Source: an uncultured Olsenella sp. (lineage in GTDB: Bacteria > Actinomycetota > Coriobacteriia > Coriobacteriales > Atopobiaceae). Taken from it: a stretch of 64,000 nucleotides of DNA. The translations under genes and the position numbers were made by a program. Location: contig OMVJ01000016.1 of the NCBI GenBank assembly GCA_900314495.1, positions 1-64,000 on the forward strand, in the 5' to 3' direction. The notes beneath the pieces are model-generated. The model had not been told where the DNA came from, searched no databases, and saw only the letters and a program-made list of their open reading frames with translations. Shown here one piece after another: positions 52,392 to 63,100 of this stretch. Positions within the stretch are counted from its first letter, which is position 1. Each line of letters starts with the position of its first letter.

Positions 52392-52451
52392 GCCGAGTCA
52401 TTGAATGGTGCCAATCGCCTTCGTTGCGACCCAACTGCAGCCCGATCCCCG

Positions 52452-53610
52452 CTACACCAAATCCGCCCGCGCGGCGTCGAGGCCCTCCATCACGTTGGCC
52501 AGACCATCCAGATCGCCTGGCGCATCGGAGAGGACCGCCACCAGGTAGGGGCCGGTCTCCGCGAAGACGATGCCGCCCTCGGCCGTTGCCGGCGCGGAGT
52601 TGAGGCCGTCCTCGGAGTAGTACCAGCCGGCCTTGCCCCAGCTTTAGTAGCGGTCACCCACGGCGGTCTTGATGGGGGAGGTCGTGCGCGCGGCCAGGAA
52701 CCCCGCGACGGTGTTCGCCCCGTCGGTTCCGCTGGTCAGGTAGCTGTACATTTGCGTCCACATTGCCGCCAGCTGGGAGGCGGAAACAGGCGGGTAGTGG
52801 TAGTTGGTTCTTGGCGCCCGTGGAGGTGGCACCGCAGTCTTCCGCCCACTGTCGGAAGTCCTTCTCGCCACGGGGCTCGCCAAAGCGCTTGTGAAGTGCA
52901 ATGTAGGCGTCATTGTCGGAATTGACGATGGCCGCCTCGGCCAGCTTGTGGAGGTCTGACTCCTGGACTTGGCCCGTGTCAACGAGCGTCTGGTACAGGC
53001 AGGCAACGTAAGGGCCCTTTATGCTGCTTGCCGGGTAGAAAACTTGCTCCTGGTTGTAGGAAATCTGCGCGCCGGTGGTCAGGTCTCGCAAGACGAAGCC
53101 CACCTGGTGGCCAGCCTCGTGCCAGGCATTCACCTGATACAGCAGCTCCTGGAAGCCGACGCTGTCCGCGAAGGTTTCTGGCTCGCCGCTGACGGAAATC
53201 TGCGGGGCCAGCTGGTCCATGGCGGCAAGCTGTTCCGGCGTGGGGTCATCGTGCGCACCACAGCTTGCGGCAATGATGACGGACTCCTTGGCCTGCTCCA
53301 GGGAGTTCTGGTTTGCGGCGACCATATCGGACGTGTCGTCGGGAATGGTCGTGACGGAGGAGGGCTGGGGGTCTGGCACGCCGCGTGCCCCGTTGAGGGA
53401 CGCCACGCCAGCTACCGCCAAGGTAAGTGCAAGACAACCGCCCACGATGCCTATGGTCGTGCGGCGATAGAAGCGCTCCAGGTCTGAGTCCACCAGGGTG
53501 GGGACGGGGACGTCGGCGGAGTCCTGTTTGCCGTCTTCCCTGCGCTCATCTTGCAGCGCGGCTTCCCACTCTGCCGCGTTTGCGTGCTTTGGCGTCTTGC
53601 CTTCTGCCAT
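52452..53610 (-). pseudogene. Serine beta-lactamase-fold protein, broken by frameshift and stop
   Basis: Membrane-anchored (helix near residues 52-72), with the class A-like motifs SSIK (SxxK, near residue 193), SDN (VNSDNDAY) and KTA (KTG-like, SPIKTAVGD). A single extra base near 52806 shifts the frame at the residues AKN. Removing it restores NYHYPPVSASQLAAMW. Farther on an in-frame TAA after VGDRY is followed by SWGKAGWYYSEDG and an orderly C-terminus ending at 52452. Two independent lesions show an inactive gene. Start ATG 53610 with AAAGGCACG. Likely a former penicillin-recognising or cell wall protein. Confidence 0.82.
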
Positions 53611-53661
53611 GTACGTGCCTTTGCTCTGCCGGCGCGCAGCCATGTGCGCGCCGGCTACCTG

Positions 53662-55026
53662 CTAGTTCTTCAGCGAGTTCAGCGGTGCCGGGAAGCGGCC
53701 GCCGCGGTGGGCGAACACGTTGCCAGCGAACTGGTTCACGGGCATGACGGGTGCGGAGCCAAAGAGGCCGCCAAACTCCAGCACGTCGCCCTCCTTGTGG
53801 CCGATGGCGGGAATCAGGCGCACGGCCGTGGTCTTATTGTTGATGACGCCAATGGCCATCTCGTCCGCGATGATGCCGGCGATGGTCTCCACGGGGGTGT
53901 CCCCGGGAATGGCAATCATGTCCAGGCCCACGGAGCATACGCAGGTCATGGCCTCGAGCTTCTCGATGGAGAGGGCGCCGTCCACGGCGGCGCGAATCAT
54001 GCCCGCGTCCTCCGAGACGGGGATGAAGGCGCCAGAGAGGCCGCCCACGGAAGAGGAGGCCATGACGCCGCCCTTCTTCACACAGTCGTTGAGCAGGGCG
54101 AGGGCGCAGGTGGTGCCGGGGCCGCCGCACTCGCCGACGCCGATGACCTCAAGGATCTTGGCCACGGAGTCGCCCGCGGCGGGGGTGGGCGCCAGCGAGA
54201 GGTCCACGATGCCCTTCTCCGCCCCCAGGCGGTGCGCGGCCTCGCGGCTCATGAGCTCGCCGGCGCGGGTGATCTTGAAGGCGGTCTTCTTGATGGTCTC
54301 GGCTACGGTCATGAGGTCCGCGGACTCCGGCAGCTCCTCAAGGGCGGCGGCCATGACGCCGGGGCCGGAGACGCCCACGTTGATGACGGCGTCCGTCTCG
54401 CCGGAGCCGTGGATGGCGCCGGCCATGAAGGGGGAGTCCTCCACCATGTTGCTGAAGACGACCAGCTTGGCGGCACCGTAGCAGTCTATGTCCGTGGTGG
54501 CCTTGGCCGCGTCGATGATGGTCTGCGCCATGAGGAGCACGGCATCCATGTTGATGCCGGCGCGCAGGGAGGCCACGTTCACGCTGGAGCAGACGCGCGT
54601 GGTCGTGGAGAGGGCGCTGGGAATGGAGTCGATGAGGCGACGGTCCGTGGCGCCCATGCCCTTCTGCACCAGCGCGGAGAAGCCGCCCATGAAGTCGATG
54701 CCAAGGGTCTCCGCCGCGCGGTCCATGGCGTGGGCCAGGGGGGTGAGGTCCTTGTTAGGGCAGGCGGCCGCAATCTGCGCAATGGGCGTGACCGAGACGC
54801 GCTTGTTGGCGATGGGGATGCCATACTCGCGCTCCAGCGCATCGGCAACGGGCACGAGGTTCTGCGCCGTCTTGGTGATGCGGTCGTACACCTTGGTGCA
54901 CATGCGGGTCATGTCCTCGTCGGCGCAGCCGAAGAGCGAGATGCCCATCGTGATGGTCCTGAGGTCGAGGTGCTGCTGGGAAACCATGCTCAGGGTTTCG
55001 GTTACCTCTTCCAGGGTGATTGCCAT
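53662..55026 (-). CDS. UPF0210/PFL-family (DUF711-like) protein
   Basis: 454 residues, nearly full length family match: [20 protein letters not shown] near the start, the [13 protein letters not shown] and [11 protein letters not shown] regions, [20 protein letters not shown] and the [22 protein letters not shown] end. The fold is related to glycyl-radical enzymes but the glycyl radical motif is absent. An ACT-domain protein usually sits upstream in other genomes, but not here. No known activity. GGAGGA precedes ATG 55026. Confidence 0.9.
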   Translation of the reverse strand: MAITLEEVTETLSMVSQQHLDLRTITMGISLFGCADEDMTRMCTKVYDRITKTAQNLVPVADALEREYGIPIANKRVSVTPIAQIAAACPNKDLTPLAHAMDRAAETLGIDFMGGFSALVQKGMGATDRRLIDSIPSALSTTTRVCSSVNVASLRAGINMDAVLLMAQTIIDAAKATTDIDCYGAAKLVVFSNMVEDSPFMAGAIHGSGETDAVINVGVSGPGVMAAALEELPESADLMTVAETIKKTAFKITRAGELMSREAAHRLGAEKGIVDLSLAPTPAAGDSVAKILEVIGVGECGGPGTTCALALLNDCVKKGGVMASSSVGGLSGAFIPVSEDAGMIRAAVDGALSIEKLEAMTCVCSVGLDMIAIPGDTPVETIAGIIADEMAIGVINNKTTAVRLIPAIGHKEGDVLEFGGLFGSAPVMPVNQFAGNVFAHRGGRFPAPLNSLKN

Positions 55027-55131
55027 GGGGTTCCTCCGTTCGTTCGCGCGAGGTCCGCGCGGTTACGTCGCGCTCCATTATGCGCTACCGTTTAGGTCGT
55101 TGGGTGGCGGATTGGTTACGAAGGGGGAGAC

Positions 55132-55770
55132 ATGGACGCTACCGATTTGGATGTCATAACCGAGGAGGCCCTGCGGCTGGGCTCTTCGTGCGACCTGCAC
55201 TACTTTGATGCGCTGACGGGCCCGCAGCGCGGCATGTACCTGCGGCTTTCCACGGTGTACCGCGCGTTCTTGAACAAGTACGTGGCATTCATGGGCGTTG
55301 GCAAGTACGACCTGGCGCTGGCCAAGAGCCCCGTGGCGGTGGAGCCCGTGCCCAGCCAGGCGCGGGACTTCTACCAGCGCTACGCCAACTGCCAGCTGCG
55401 CTACTACCACGTGGCCAACAACACCTACATTGAGCGGCTTACCCCCGACGAGCTGCAGTTTCTGCGCGACCGTGCCCAGGAGCAGAACTACTCGCTGGAC
55501 TTGGACTCCCTGCACTTCACGGAGGACACGTACCGGCGCGTGATCCTGGAGGTGGCCGGTGGCCAGGGTGCTGCGGGCGCGGATTCGGGCGAGGACGCCA
55601 CGGGCGCGGGCGAGCCTGACGAGTTGCCGAGGGACGCGCTGGTGATTGGGTGCCGCGTGGCCATGGGTCAAGGTCGCGAGGCGGTGCAGCAGCTGCTGGA
55701 ATGCAACGCCCTGCTGCGCGACGTCCTGTCGGAGCGCCTTGCCGCGCCTACCGCGGTGGAGATTCGCTGA
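55132..55770 (+). CDS. Uncharacterised acidic soluble protein
   Basis: 212 residues, mostly helical with two regions: 1-140 (YFDALTGPQRGMYLRLSTVY, NKYVAFMGVGKYDLAL) and a shorter C-terminal helix pair (REAVQQLLECNALLRDVLS) joined by a Gly/Ala/Asp-rich linker. No family recognised. AAGGGGGAG precedes ATG 55132. It diverges from UPF0210. A REP-A copy begins six bases after its stop. Confidence 0.72.
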   Translation: MDATDLDVITEEALRLGSSCDLHYFDALTGPQRGMYLRLSTVYRAFLNKYVAFMGVGKYDLALAKSPVAVEPVPSQARDFYQRYANCQLRYYHVANNTYIERLTPDELQFLRDRAQEQNYSLDLDSLHFTEDTYRRVILEVAGGQGAAGADSGEDATGAGEPDELPRDALVIGCRVAMGQGREAVQQLLECNALLRDVLSERLAAPTAVEIR

Positions 55771-55772
55771 GT

Positions 55773-55855
55773 GTGTCAAAAGGGGACGCTTCCCTTTTGT
55801 CATGCCTTTTGTCACATTTGAATGAGACAAAAGGTGCGTCCCCGTGTCTCATTCA
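55773..55855. repeat. REP-A plus REP-B between gene ends
   Basis: GTCAAAAGGGGACGCTTCCC...TTGTCA then AATGAGACAAAAGGTGCGTC...GTCTCATTC. On the minus strand the galM stop codon TGA is the start of the REP-B copy. Confidence 0.75.
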
Positions 55856-56919
55856 AAGGAGAAGGTCGTGGTGCTGGCAAATGGGCGGTCTGGCGTGAAA
55901 ACGGGGTTCGTGACCTGCGGAAACTCCGGGTGATGCACGGCGTCGGGAAAGAGCTGCGTCTCCAGGGCGACGCCCGCGTACGGCCCGTAGGCCGCGCCGT
56001 CCTTGCCGTGCCCCTCGTTCAGGCCCGACGCGGTGTAAACCTGGAGCCCCGGCGCCGTGGTAAGGACTCGCATGCGGACGCCGCTCTTGTCGCCAACCAG
56101 CGTCGACGCGGGACGCTCGGCGCCGTCCGCGCCGTCGCCGTCCAGCACGAAGTTGTGGTCAAAGTTGTCGAACCCCTCAAACCCCGGGAGCCCCGCGCCG
56201 AACTGGCTCCCAATGCGGTGAGGTTCACGCAGGTCAAGCGGGGTGCCCGCGACGCTAGCAAGCTCGCCCGTGGGGATGAGGTAGGCATCCGTGGGGGTGT
56301 AGCGCGAGGCGCGCACGCAAAGCTCGTGGTCCAAGGCGCTGCCGGAGGCGTGCCCGTTCAGGTTCCAGTAGGCGTGGCAGGTCAGGTTGACGAGGGTCGG
56401 CTCGGAGGGCACCGCGCGGTAGCGAACGCGCAGCTCGTTGGCCTTGCCCAGCTCGTAGGTCACGCGGACGTCCAGGTTGCCGGGGAAGCCCTGGTCGCCG
56501 TCGGGGGAGGCCAGCGCAAACGTCACGCTTGCGGCCGCGTCGTCCGTCTCGCCGCAAATGGCGTCCACGGCCCAGGGGCGCTGGAACCACATGTCTCGGC
56601 CGCCGTGCAGGCAGTTGCCCTGCAAGTTGGCGGTGAGGCTATAGGTGCGGCTGGCCAGCTGGAAGCGCGCGCCGGCAATGCGGTTGGCCACGCGGCCGAC
56701 GAGCCCGCCCATGGTCATGATGTTGTCCGCGTAGCGCGTGGCGTTGTCGAAGCCAAGAACCACGTCCGGGGAGTTGCCATGGCCGTCCGGCACACGGCAG
56801 CTGACCAGGCAGGCACCCAGGTCTGTGACGCCGACGGTCATGCTTCCGTTGCTCAGGAGGAAGAGCCGGGCGCGGAAGCCGGACGGCGTGGTGCCAAAGG
56901 GAATCGAGGTCACGGGCAT
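55849..56919 (-). CDS. galM: Aldose 1-epimerase
   Basis: 356 residues, galactose mutarotase. Interconverts alpha and beta sugars. Conserved GACLVSCRVPD, VVLGFDN, GRVANRIAG (Arg/Asn), NCLHGG (His), TCHAYWNLNG (His, the catalytic pair), and a terminal Glu region ALETQLFPDA. The stop is the first codon of a REP element. Not with other galactose genes; may serve the orphan MglB-like protein's sugar. Confidence 0.9.
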   Translation of the reverse strand: MPVTSIPFGTTPSGFRARLFLLSNGSMTVGVTDLGACLVSCRVPDGHGNSPDVVLGFDNATRYADNIMTMGGLVGRVANRIAGARFQLASRTYSLTANLQGNCLHGGRDMWFQRPWAVDAICGETDDAAASVTFALASPDGDQGFPGNLDVRVTYELGKANELRVRYRAVPSEPTLVNLTCHAYWNLNGHASGSALDHELCVRASRYTPTDAYLIPTGELASVAGTPLDLREPHRIGSQFGAGLPGFEGFDNFDHNFVLDGDGADGAERPASTLVGDKSGVRMRVLTTAPGLQVYTASGLNEGHGKDGAAYGPYAGVALETQLFPDAVHHPEFPQVTNPVFTPDRPFASTTTFSFE

Positions 56920-56940
56920 GGCTTGCTCCTTTGCGCGAGA

Positions 56941-57029
56941 TGAGACGGTTGGGGCCTGACCCCAAGTGTCTCACAAGATGAGTCGCGAGAACCGGCCCCC
57001 TGTCTCGCGAGAACCGGCCCCCTGTCTCA
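56941..57029. repeat. Tandem REP-B units next to the acyl-CoA synthetase
   Basis: A TGAGAC...GTCTCA copy (56941-56973) is followed by two direct copies of CGAGAACCGGCCCCCTGTCT (about 56986-57028). The synthetase stop TGA on the minus strand is the first three bases. Confidence 0.75.
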
Positions 57030-58790
57030 GGCGGCGCGGCGGGCGTCCTGCCGGCGAATCTCCGCACGACGAATCTTGCTGCTGAAGGTCCTGGGCAGCG
57101 AGTCCACGAACTCTATCACGCGCGGGTACTTGTACGGCGCGGTCTTGTCCTTGGTCCAGCGCTGCAGCTCGCGCTTGAGGTCGTCCGTGCCGGCCACGCC
57201 GGGCTCAAGCACCACGGTTGCCTTCACGGCGAAGCCGCGCAGCTTGTCGGGGACGCCGGTCACGGCGCACTCGCGCACGGCGGGGTGCAGGTTGAGGGCG
57301 CTCTCCACCTCAAAGGGGCTGATGCGGTAGCCGCTGGACTTGATCAGGTCGTCGTTGCGGCCGCAGTAATAGTAGTAGCCATCCTCATCCGCGTATGCGG
57401 TGTCGCCGGTGTGGTACCAGCCGCCGCGGAAGGCGTCGGCAGTCTTCTGCGCGTTGTTGAAGTACTCCTTGAGGATGCCGTCGGGCCGCGGGTCGCACCT
57501 GATGCAGATCTCGCCGGGCTCGTGCGGGGCGCACTCTGTGAGGTCTGGGCGCAGCAGGCGAATCTCCGCAAAGGGGACGGGCTTGCCCATGGAGCCAGGC
57601 CGCGGCTCCATGCCGTCGATGTTGGCAATGATCACGGGGCTCTCGGTCTGGCCAAAGCCCTCGTAAATCTTGTGGCCGGTGTGCTGCAGCCAGAAATTGA
57701 ACTGGTCGGGTGGCAGTGCCTCGCCGGCGGTGGTAAAGCGCTTGATGCTGCTGAGGTCGTAGGAGTCCACATCCTCGCGGCTGAGCAGGCGCCACATGGT
57801 GGGCGGGCAGCAGAAGGTGGTCAGGTGGTAGTCCTGAATGAGCTGCAGAATCTCGTTGCCGTGAAAGCGGTCGTAGTCGTATACCAGCTGGCAGGCCTCC
57901 ATGAACCACTGGCCGTAGAACTTGCCCCAGGTGCACTTGGCCCAACCGGTGTCCGCTACGGTCAGGTGCACGCCCTCGGGGTCAACGCCGTGCCAGTACT
58001 TGGCGGTGGAGAGGTGCGCGGCCGCGTAGCCATGGTCGTGCAGGGCCATCTTGGGCTCGCCGGAGGTGCCGCTGGTGAAGTAGATGAGGAAGGGGTCGCG
58101 CGTGTTATTGGGAATGCGGCGCAGCTGGTCGGGGGCAACGTGGATGCCGGTGGATGCGTCGGTCCAGCCGTCGCGCGCGCACGGGGCGGCGAAGAGGCCG
58201 GCTGGGCCGGAGAGGCGCTGGCCGAAGAGGCTGGGGTCCCAGCGGCAGGCGTCTGAGGAGGGCACGTCGGGCTGGGCGCCGTTGATGAGGAAGCGCTTGG
58301 GGGTCGGCTGTCCGGCGGCTGCCAGCTTGGTGCAAGACTCGTCGATCACGTCCGAGATGGTGCCCACCGTGGTGGTCACGATTGCGGCAAGCCCCGCGGC
58401 CTGGATGCGGTAGGTGACGTCGTGCTCCTTCAGCATGAACGTAGCTGGCACCACGATGGCGCCAATCTTGGTCAGCGCGAGCGAGACGATCCAGAAGGAG
58501 TAGTGGCGGCGCAGGATGACCATCACGCGGTCGCCCTTGCGGATGCCCTGGCTCAGGAAGAAGTTTGCTGCCTTGTTGGACCAGCGCGCGAAGTCAGAGA
58601 AGCGCAGGTCGTGGGCCTCGCCCTCGGGGTTGCGCCAGATCATGGCGCGGCGCTCGGGCTCGCCCGCGCCAATTGCGTCCATCACGTCGTACGCGAAGTT
58701 GAAGTGGTCGCCGCACCTGGTGCGGAAGTACGTGAGGTTGCCTTTGGCATCGAACTTCTCGGTGCAGTACTGCTTGTGGATGTTGAGCAT
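57027..58790 (-). CDS. AMP-forming acyl-CoA synthetase
   Basis: About 587 residues of the ANL superfamily. Activates a carboxylate with ATP and CoA. The P-loop-like YFTSGTSGEPKMA is near residue 227, the adenylation A5 region EGFGQTE, A7 YHTGDTAYAD, the A8 hinge GRNDDLIKSSGYRIS and the catalytic Lys near the end (FSSKIRRAEIR). Looks closest to medium-chain acyl/acetyl-CoA synthetases. ATG 58790 is used; an upstream TTG (58811) is weaker. The stop is at a REP element. The substrate could be an organic acid made by fermentation. Confidence 0.87.
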   Translation of the reverse strand: MLNIHKQYCTEKFDAKGNLTYFRTRCGDHFNFAYDVMDAIGAGEPERRAMIWRNPEGEAHDLRFSDFARWSNKAANFFLSQGIRKGDRVMVILRRHYSFWIVSLALTKIGAIVVPATFMLKEHDVTYRIQAAGLAAIVTTTVGTISDVIDESCTKLAAAGQPTPKRFLINGAQPDVPSSDACRWDPSLFGQRLSGPAGLFAAPCARDGWTDASTGIHVAPDQLRRIPNNTRDPFLIYFTSGTSGEPKMALHDHGYAAAHLSTAKYWHGVDPEGVHLTVADTGWAKCTWGKFYGQWFMEACQLVYDYDRFHGNEILQLIQDYHLTTFCCPPTMWRLLSREDVDSYDLSSIKRFTTAGEALPPDQFNFWLQHTGHKIYEGFGQTESPVIIANIDGMEPRPGSMGKPVPFAEIRLLRPDLTECAPHEPGEICIRCDPRPDGILKEYFNNAQKTADAFRGGWYHTGDTAYADEDGYYYYCGRNDDLIKSSGYRISPFEVESALNLHPAVRECAVTGVPDKLRGFAVKATVVLEPGVAGTDDLKRELQRWTKDKTAPYKYPRVIEFVDSLPRTFSSKIRRAEIRRQDARRAA

Positions 58791-58891
58791 TGTTGTTGCC
58801 TGCTTCCCCAAAATGGAGTGGGGGTGCCGCGATGATTGTTGCTGGCCATGGCGAGTTCTTCTCGCGAAACGTCCCCACAGTGAATACGGAC

Positions 58892-58911
58892 ACGCGGGCT
58901 CTGGCCCGCGT
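58892..58911. terminator. Hairpin upstream of the synthetase
   Basis: ACGCGGGC-TCTG-GCCCGCGT, an 8-bp perfect stem on the leader side of the synthetase gene. Apart from this hairpin and the small ORF at 59057, the 685-base gap 58791-59475 shows only the tetR operator region. Confidence 0.4.
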
Positions 58912-59056
58912 TTGGCCGAATGATGCTGGCTGCTGTCTTCTGCGATGGGGTTCTTGGAGCTATGCCCACGCGAGAGACCTCGCGCACGAGATCCACAGCC
59001 GAGCTACCGGCCTGCAAATGGGGTTATTGGCGCGACCGCGCTGCTAGCGGAGGCGC

Positions 59057-59161
59057 CTAGGCAACTACGACGCCGGAAACGAGGGAAGCCGATACAACGA
59101 CGAGCTCTCCGAACAGGTCATGGTTGGTCATGTGTGCCTGTGCGTAGGAACCCATAGTCAT
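59057..59161 (-). CDS. Possible 34-residue peptide
   Basis: ATG 59161 follows GGAGAGGAG at a workable distance and opens a 34-codon frame. The second half (FGELVVVSASLVSGVVVA) is strongly hydrophobic and ends at the terminal Ala. No family known. It may be a leader peptide for the synthetase mRNA, a signal peptide-like pheromone, or chance. Confidence 0.35.
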   Translation of the reverse strand: MTMGSYAQAHMTNHDLFGELVVVSASLVSGVVVA

Positions 59162-59404
59162 AGTGAAGGCTCTCCTCTCCGTGAAATCGTGCCAGCCTTG
59201 CGCGGCCGGCGGACGTCGTTGACGGGTATTCAAACACGCTGTGGCCGGCGTGGAACAGAACGTCTTCGAGTGGAAACAATTGCGGCGCGAACGGTGTTGG
59301 GGTTGGGCCTGCCTGGTGGTTCGGGCGGCCGCCACCAAGCGAATGTGGACGCTGCGTGGCGAATGCATCTTGCAGCCAAATGCGCGAATAGTCTTTCTCA
59401 CCTT

Positions 59405-59418
59405 GTGCAATACTGCAC
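59405..59418. promoter_or_regulatory. Palindromic operator upstream of tetR-like gene
   Basis: GTGCAATACTGCAC is a 14-base sequence with exact GTGCA/TGCAC arms. A second half TACTGCAC lies 20 bases on at 59430-59437. Placed about 60 bases before the TetR start, a usual autoregulation position. Confidence 0.5.
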
Positions 59419-59475
59419 GGGATGAGAAGTACTGCACATTCTGTGTAAGTATTCGGTAAGCCGGTGGGGAGTCAG

Positions 59476-60183
59476 ATGCAACAAGCTTTGCGCGAAGAGG
59501 TGGCACCCGCGCCACCAAGCACGGACCGTCGCAGCGTTCGCACGCGTCTTGCCCTGCGTGACGCGCTCGCGGCGGAGATCATTGCCACGGGCGACCTCAG
59601 CCAGGTCACGGTGACTGCCGTAACGGATCGGGCGGGCGTCACGCGGCGCACGTTCTACTCGCACTACCGTGACATCCCGGATCTGGTGAACCAGATTGAG
59701 GACGAGACCACGGCGGAGATCCAGCCCTACCTGCAGGGTCTGGTTGCCGTGGACCTGGCCGGCTTGGAGCGTGCCCTTAACGACTGCGAGCCCTGCCCGG
59801 GCGCGGCCGAGCTGCTGGGCTACTTCAAGGAACGTAGCAGCTACCTGGCGCCCCTCTTGGGCGAGGGCGGAGACCCTGCCTTCCGCAACAAGCTCACGGC
59901 TGCCGCGCACGACGTCGTGTACGCCCGCGCCGCCGACGGCCTGGCCCTTGGCGTTGCCCAGGAGCTGCTGGAGTACTACCTCTCGTTCGCGCTTTCCGCC
60001 GAGGTTGGCGTTTTGGTGCGCTGGCTCACCACCGGCATGCACGAGAGCGTGGACGTCATGGCCCGCCTGGCAACGGGCCTCATGTTCGTGCGCCCCGGTG
60101 ACCTATACAACCACCGCATAGACTTCAACGTTCCCGCGTTCGGCCTGACCCTGCTTGCCCTGAAGGAGAAGAACAATGACTAA
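59476..60183 (+). CDS. TetR/AcrR-family transcriptional regulator
   Basis: 235 residues. HTH: TVTAVTDRAGVTRRTFYSHY near residues 40-60, preceded by a variable N-terminus; the remaining ligand-binding domain is helical and unspecific. ATG 59476 follows GGGGAG; the GTG at 59464 is weaker. Its stop overlaps the start of the activase-like gene (ATGACTAA), so the pair is translationally coupled. Likely represses its own operon. Confidence 0.87.
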   Translation: MQQALREEVAPAPPSTDRRSVRTRLALRDALAAEIIATGDLSQVTVTAVTDRAGVTRRTFYSHYRDIPDLVNQIEDETTAEIQPYLQGLVAVDLAGLERALNDCEPCPGAAELLGYFKERSSYLAPLLGEGGDPAFRNKLTAAAHDVVYARAADGLALGVAQELLEYYLSFALSAEVGVLVRWLTTGMHESVDVMARLATGLMFVRPGDLYNHRIDFNVPAFGLTLLALKEKNND

Positions 60184-63100
60184 CAACGTAACCTCGCCCG
60201 CGGCGCAGAAGGCAGCGCGCCACGCCCTGAAGCTCAAGCAGAACGGCGCCGAGCTCAGCCCCGCCGAGAGGGCGGACTTCTCGCACGCGCACCTGCGCCT
60301 GGGCATCGACGTGGGCTCCACCACCGTCAAGCTGGCCGTCATCGACGACAACGACAACCTGGTCTACGCCAACTACGAGCGTCACCACACCGACGTCAAG
60401 GCCACCGCGCGCGAGGTCTTCGTCAAGGCGCAGAAGGTGCTGGGCAACGCGCAGATGCGCGTCTCCATCACCGGCTCCGGCGGCATGCTGCTGGCCCAGT
60501 GGCTGGACGTGGAGTTCGTGCAGGAGGTCATTGCCTCCAAGCGCGCGGTGGAGACACTCATTCCGCAGACGGACGTGGCCATTGAGCTGGGCGGCGAGGA
60601 CGCCAAGATCATCTACTTTGATAACGGCATTGAGCAGCGCATGAACGGCACCTGCGCCGGCGGCACGGGCGCCTTCATCGACCAGATGGCCTCCCTCATG
60701 GAGACGGACGCTTCCGGCTTGAACGAGCTGGCCAAGGACGCGCAGCACATCTACCCCATAGCCAGCCGCTGCGGCGTCTTTGCCAAGTCCGACGTGCAGC
60801 CCCTGCTGAACGAGGGCGCCGCCCGCGCGGACGTGGCCGCCTCCATATTCCAGGCCGTGGCCAACCAGACCATCTCTGGCCTGGCGTGCGGCCACCCCAT
60901 CCGCGGCTACGTGGCCTTCCTGGGCGGCCCGCTGCAGTACCTGTCCGAGCTTCGCCACCGCTTCTACGTGAGCCTCAAGCTGGACGAGGAGCACCGCGTC
61001 ATTCCGCAGAACGCCCACCTCTTCGTGGCCACGGGCGCGGCGCTGGCCGGCGAGTCCCAGAAGTACGTGACCTTCGCTGACGTCATTTCTCAGCTGGACG
61101 GCCTGGGTGACACCCAGGGCTCCGAGGTCGCGCGCCTGGACCCGTTGTTTGCCACCGAGGCCGACTACCAGGAGTTCAAGACCCGCCACGACGCGCAGGT
61201 GGTTCCCAAGGGTACGCTTGACGGCTACCACGGCCGCGTCTTCATTGGCCTGGACGCCGGCTCCACCACCATGAAGGCCGCCGTGGTGGGCGAGGACGGC
61301 GAGCTCCTGTACACCTGGTACGACAACAACAACGGCGACGTCCTGGGCACCGCGCGCAAGATCATGGACGACATCTACGACCACCTGCCCGCGGACTGCA
61401 CCATCGGCCACGTTACCACCACGGGCTACGGCGAGGGCATCCTCATCGAGGCCCTGCAGGCGGACTCCGGCGAGATCGAGACAGTGGCACACCTGCGCGG
61501 CGCCAAGGCCTTCGTGCCCGACGTCAACTTCATCCTGGACATTGGCGGCCAGGACATGAAGTGCCTGCAGGTCAAGAACGGCATCATCGAGCACATCAGC
61601 CTGAACGAGGCCTGCTCCTCCGGCTGCGGCTCCTTCGTGGCAAACTTCGCGGACTCCATGGGCATGACCGTGCAGGAGTTCGCACAGGCTGCCGTGCGCG
61701 GCGAGCACCCCGTTGACCTGGGCTCCCGCTGCACCGTCTTCATGAACTCCCGCGTGAAGCAGGCCCAGAAGGAGGGCGCCACCATTGGCGACGTGGCGGC
61801 CGGCCTGTCCTACTCCGTCATCAAGAACGCCCTGTTCAAGGTCATCAAGCTTCGCGACTACGACCAGATTGGCCAGTACGTGGTGGTGCAGGGCGGCACC
61901 TTCATGAGCGACGCCACCCTGCGCGCCTTCGAGCTGCTGACCGGCCGCCAGGTCATCCGGCCCGACATCGCGGGCACCATGGGTGCCTACGGTGCGGCGC
62001 TCCTTGCGCGCGACCGCGCGGGCAAGGACGGCACCTCAACCATCCTCAGCCGCGACGCCATAGACAACCTGCAGGTAAAGCACACCAACGCCCACTGCGG
62101 CCGCTGCTCCAACAACTGCCTGCTCACCATCAACTCCTTTGGCAACGGCCGCCGCTTCATCACGGGCAACCGCTGCGAGAAGGGCTCCGGCAAGCCGGCC
62201 AAGGAGCAGTCCAAGGCGCCCAACCTCTTCGAGTTCAAGAACAAGCTGCTGTTCGACCGCGAGTCCCTGCCGGCGGAGTCCGCGCCGCGCGGCACCGTGG
62301 GCATTCCCCGCGCGCTCAACATGTACGAGAACTACCCCTTCTGGCACACCTTCTTCACCAAGCTGGGCTTCAGCGTGGTCCTCTCCGACAAGACCACCCG
62401 CAAGACCTACGAGGCGGGCACCGAGTCCATGCCGTCAGAGTCCGTGTGCTACCCGGCCAAGCTCTCCCACGGCCACATCATGAACCTGCTGAAGAAGGAC
62501 ACGGACTTCATCTGGATGCCCTGCGTGCGCTGGGAGCGCCAGGAGGACGACGGTGCCACCAACCACTACAACTGCCCCATCGTCATGAGCTACCCGCAGG
62601 CGCTGGGCCTGAACATTGACGAGCTGGCCGCCCCCAACGTGGAGTACCTGGACCCCTTCGTGCCGTACGACAAGAAGGACGACCTGAAGAAGCGCCTGTT
62701 CCAGATTCTGCAGACGCAGCGCAAGGCGGACGCGGAGGCCGGCCACGGCCGCTTCACCGGCCCGGACCTGACCAGGCGCGAGGTGGACGAGGCCGTGAAC
62801 GCAGCATGGGCCGAGGACCAGGCCTTCAAGCAGGCCATGCACCAGGCCGGTGACGACGCCCTGCGCTGGATAGAGCAGAACGACGCCCACGGCATCGTGC
62901 TGGCGGGCCGCCCCTACCACAACGACGGCGAGATCAACCACGCAATTCCCGAGATGCTGCACGGCTTTGGCTTCGCCGTGCTGACGGAGGACTCCGTGGC
63001 CCACAAGATGGAGCCCGAGCGGCCCATTCGCGTGGTTGACCAGTGGATGTACCACAGCCGCCTGTACCGCGCGGCGCGCTTCGTGGCCACCCGCAACGAC

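Noticed and set aside
59464-59475. GTG start for the TetR gene
   Set aside because: GGGGAG overlaps the GTG itself and is correctly spaced for ATG 59476.
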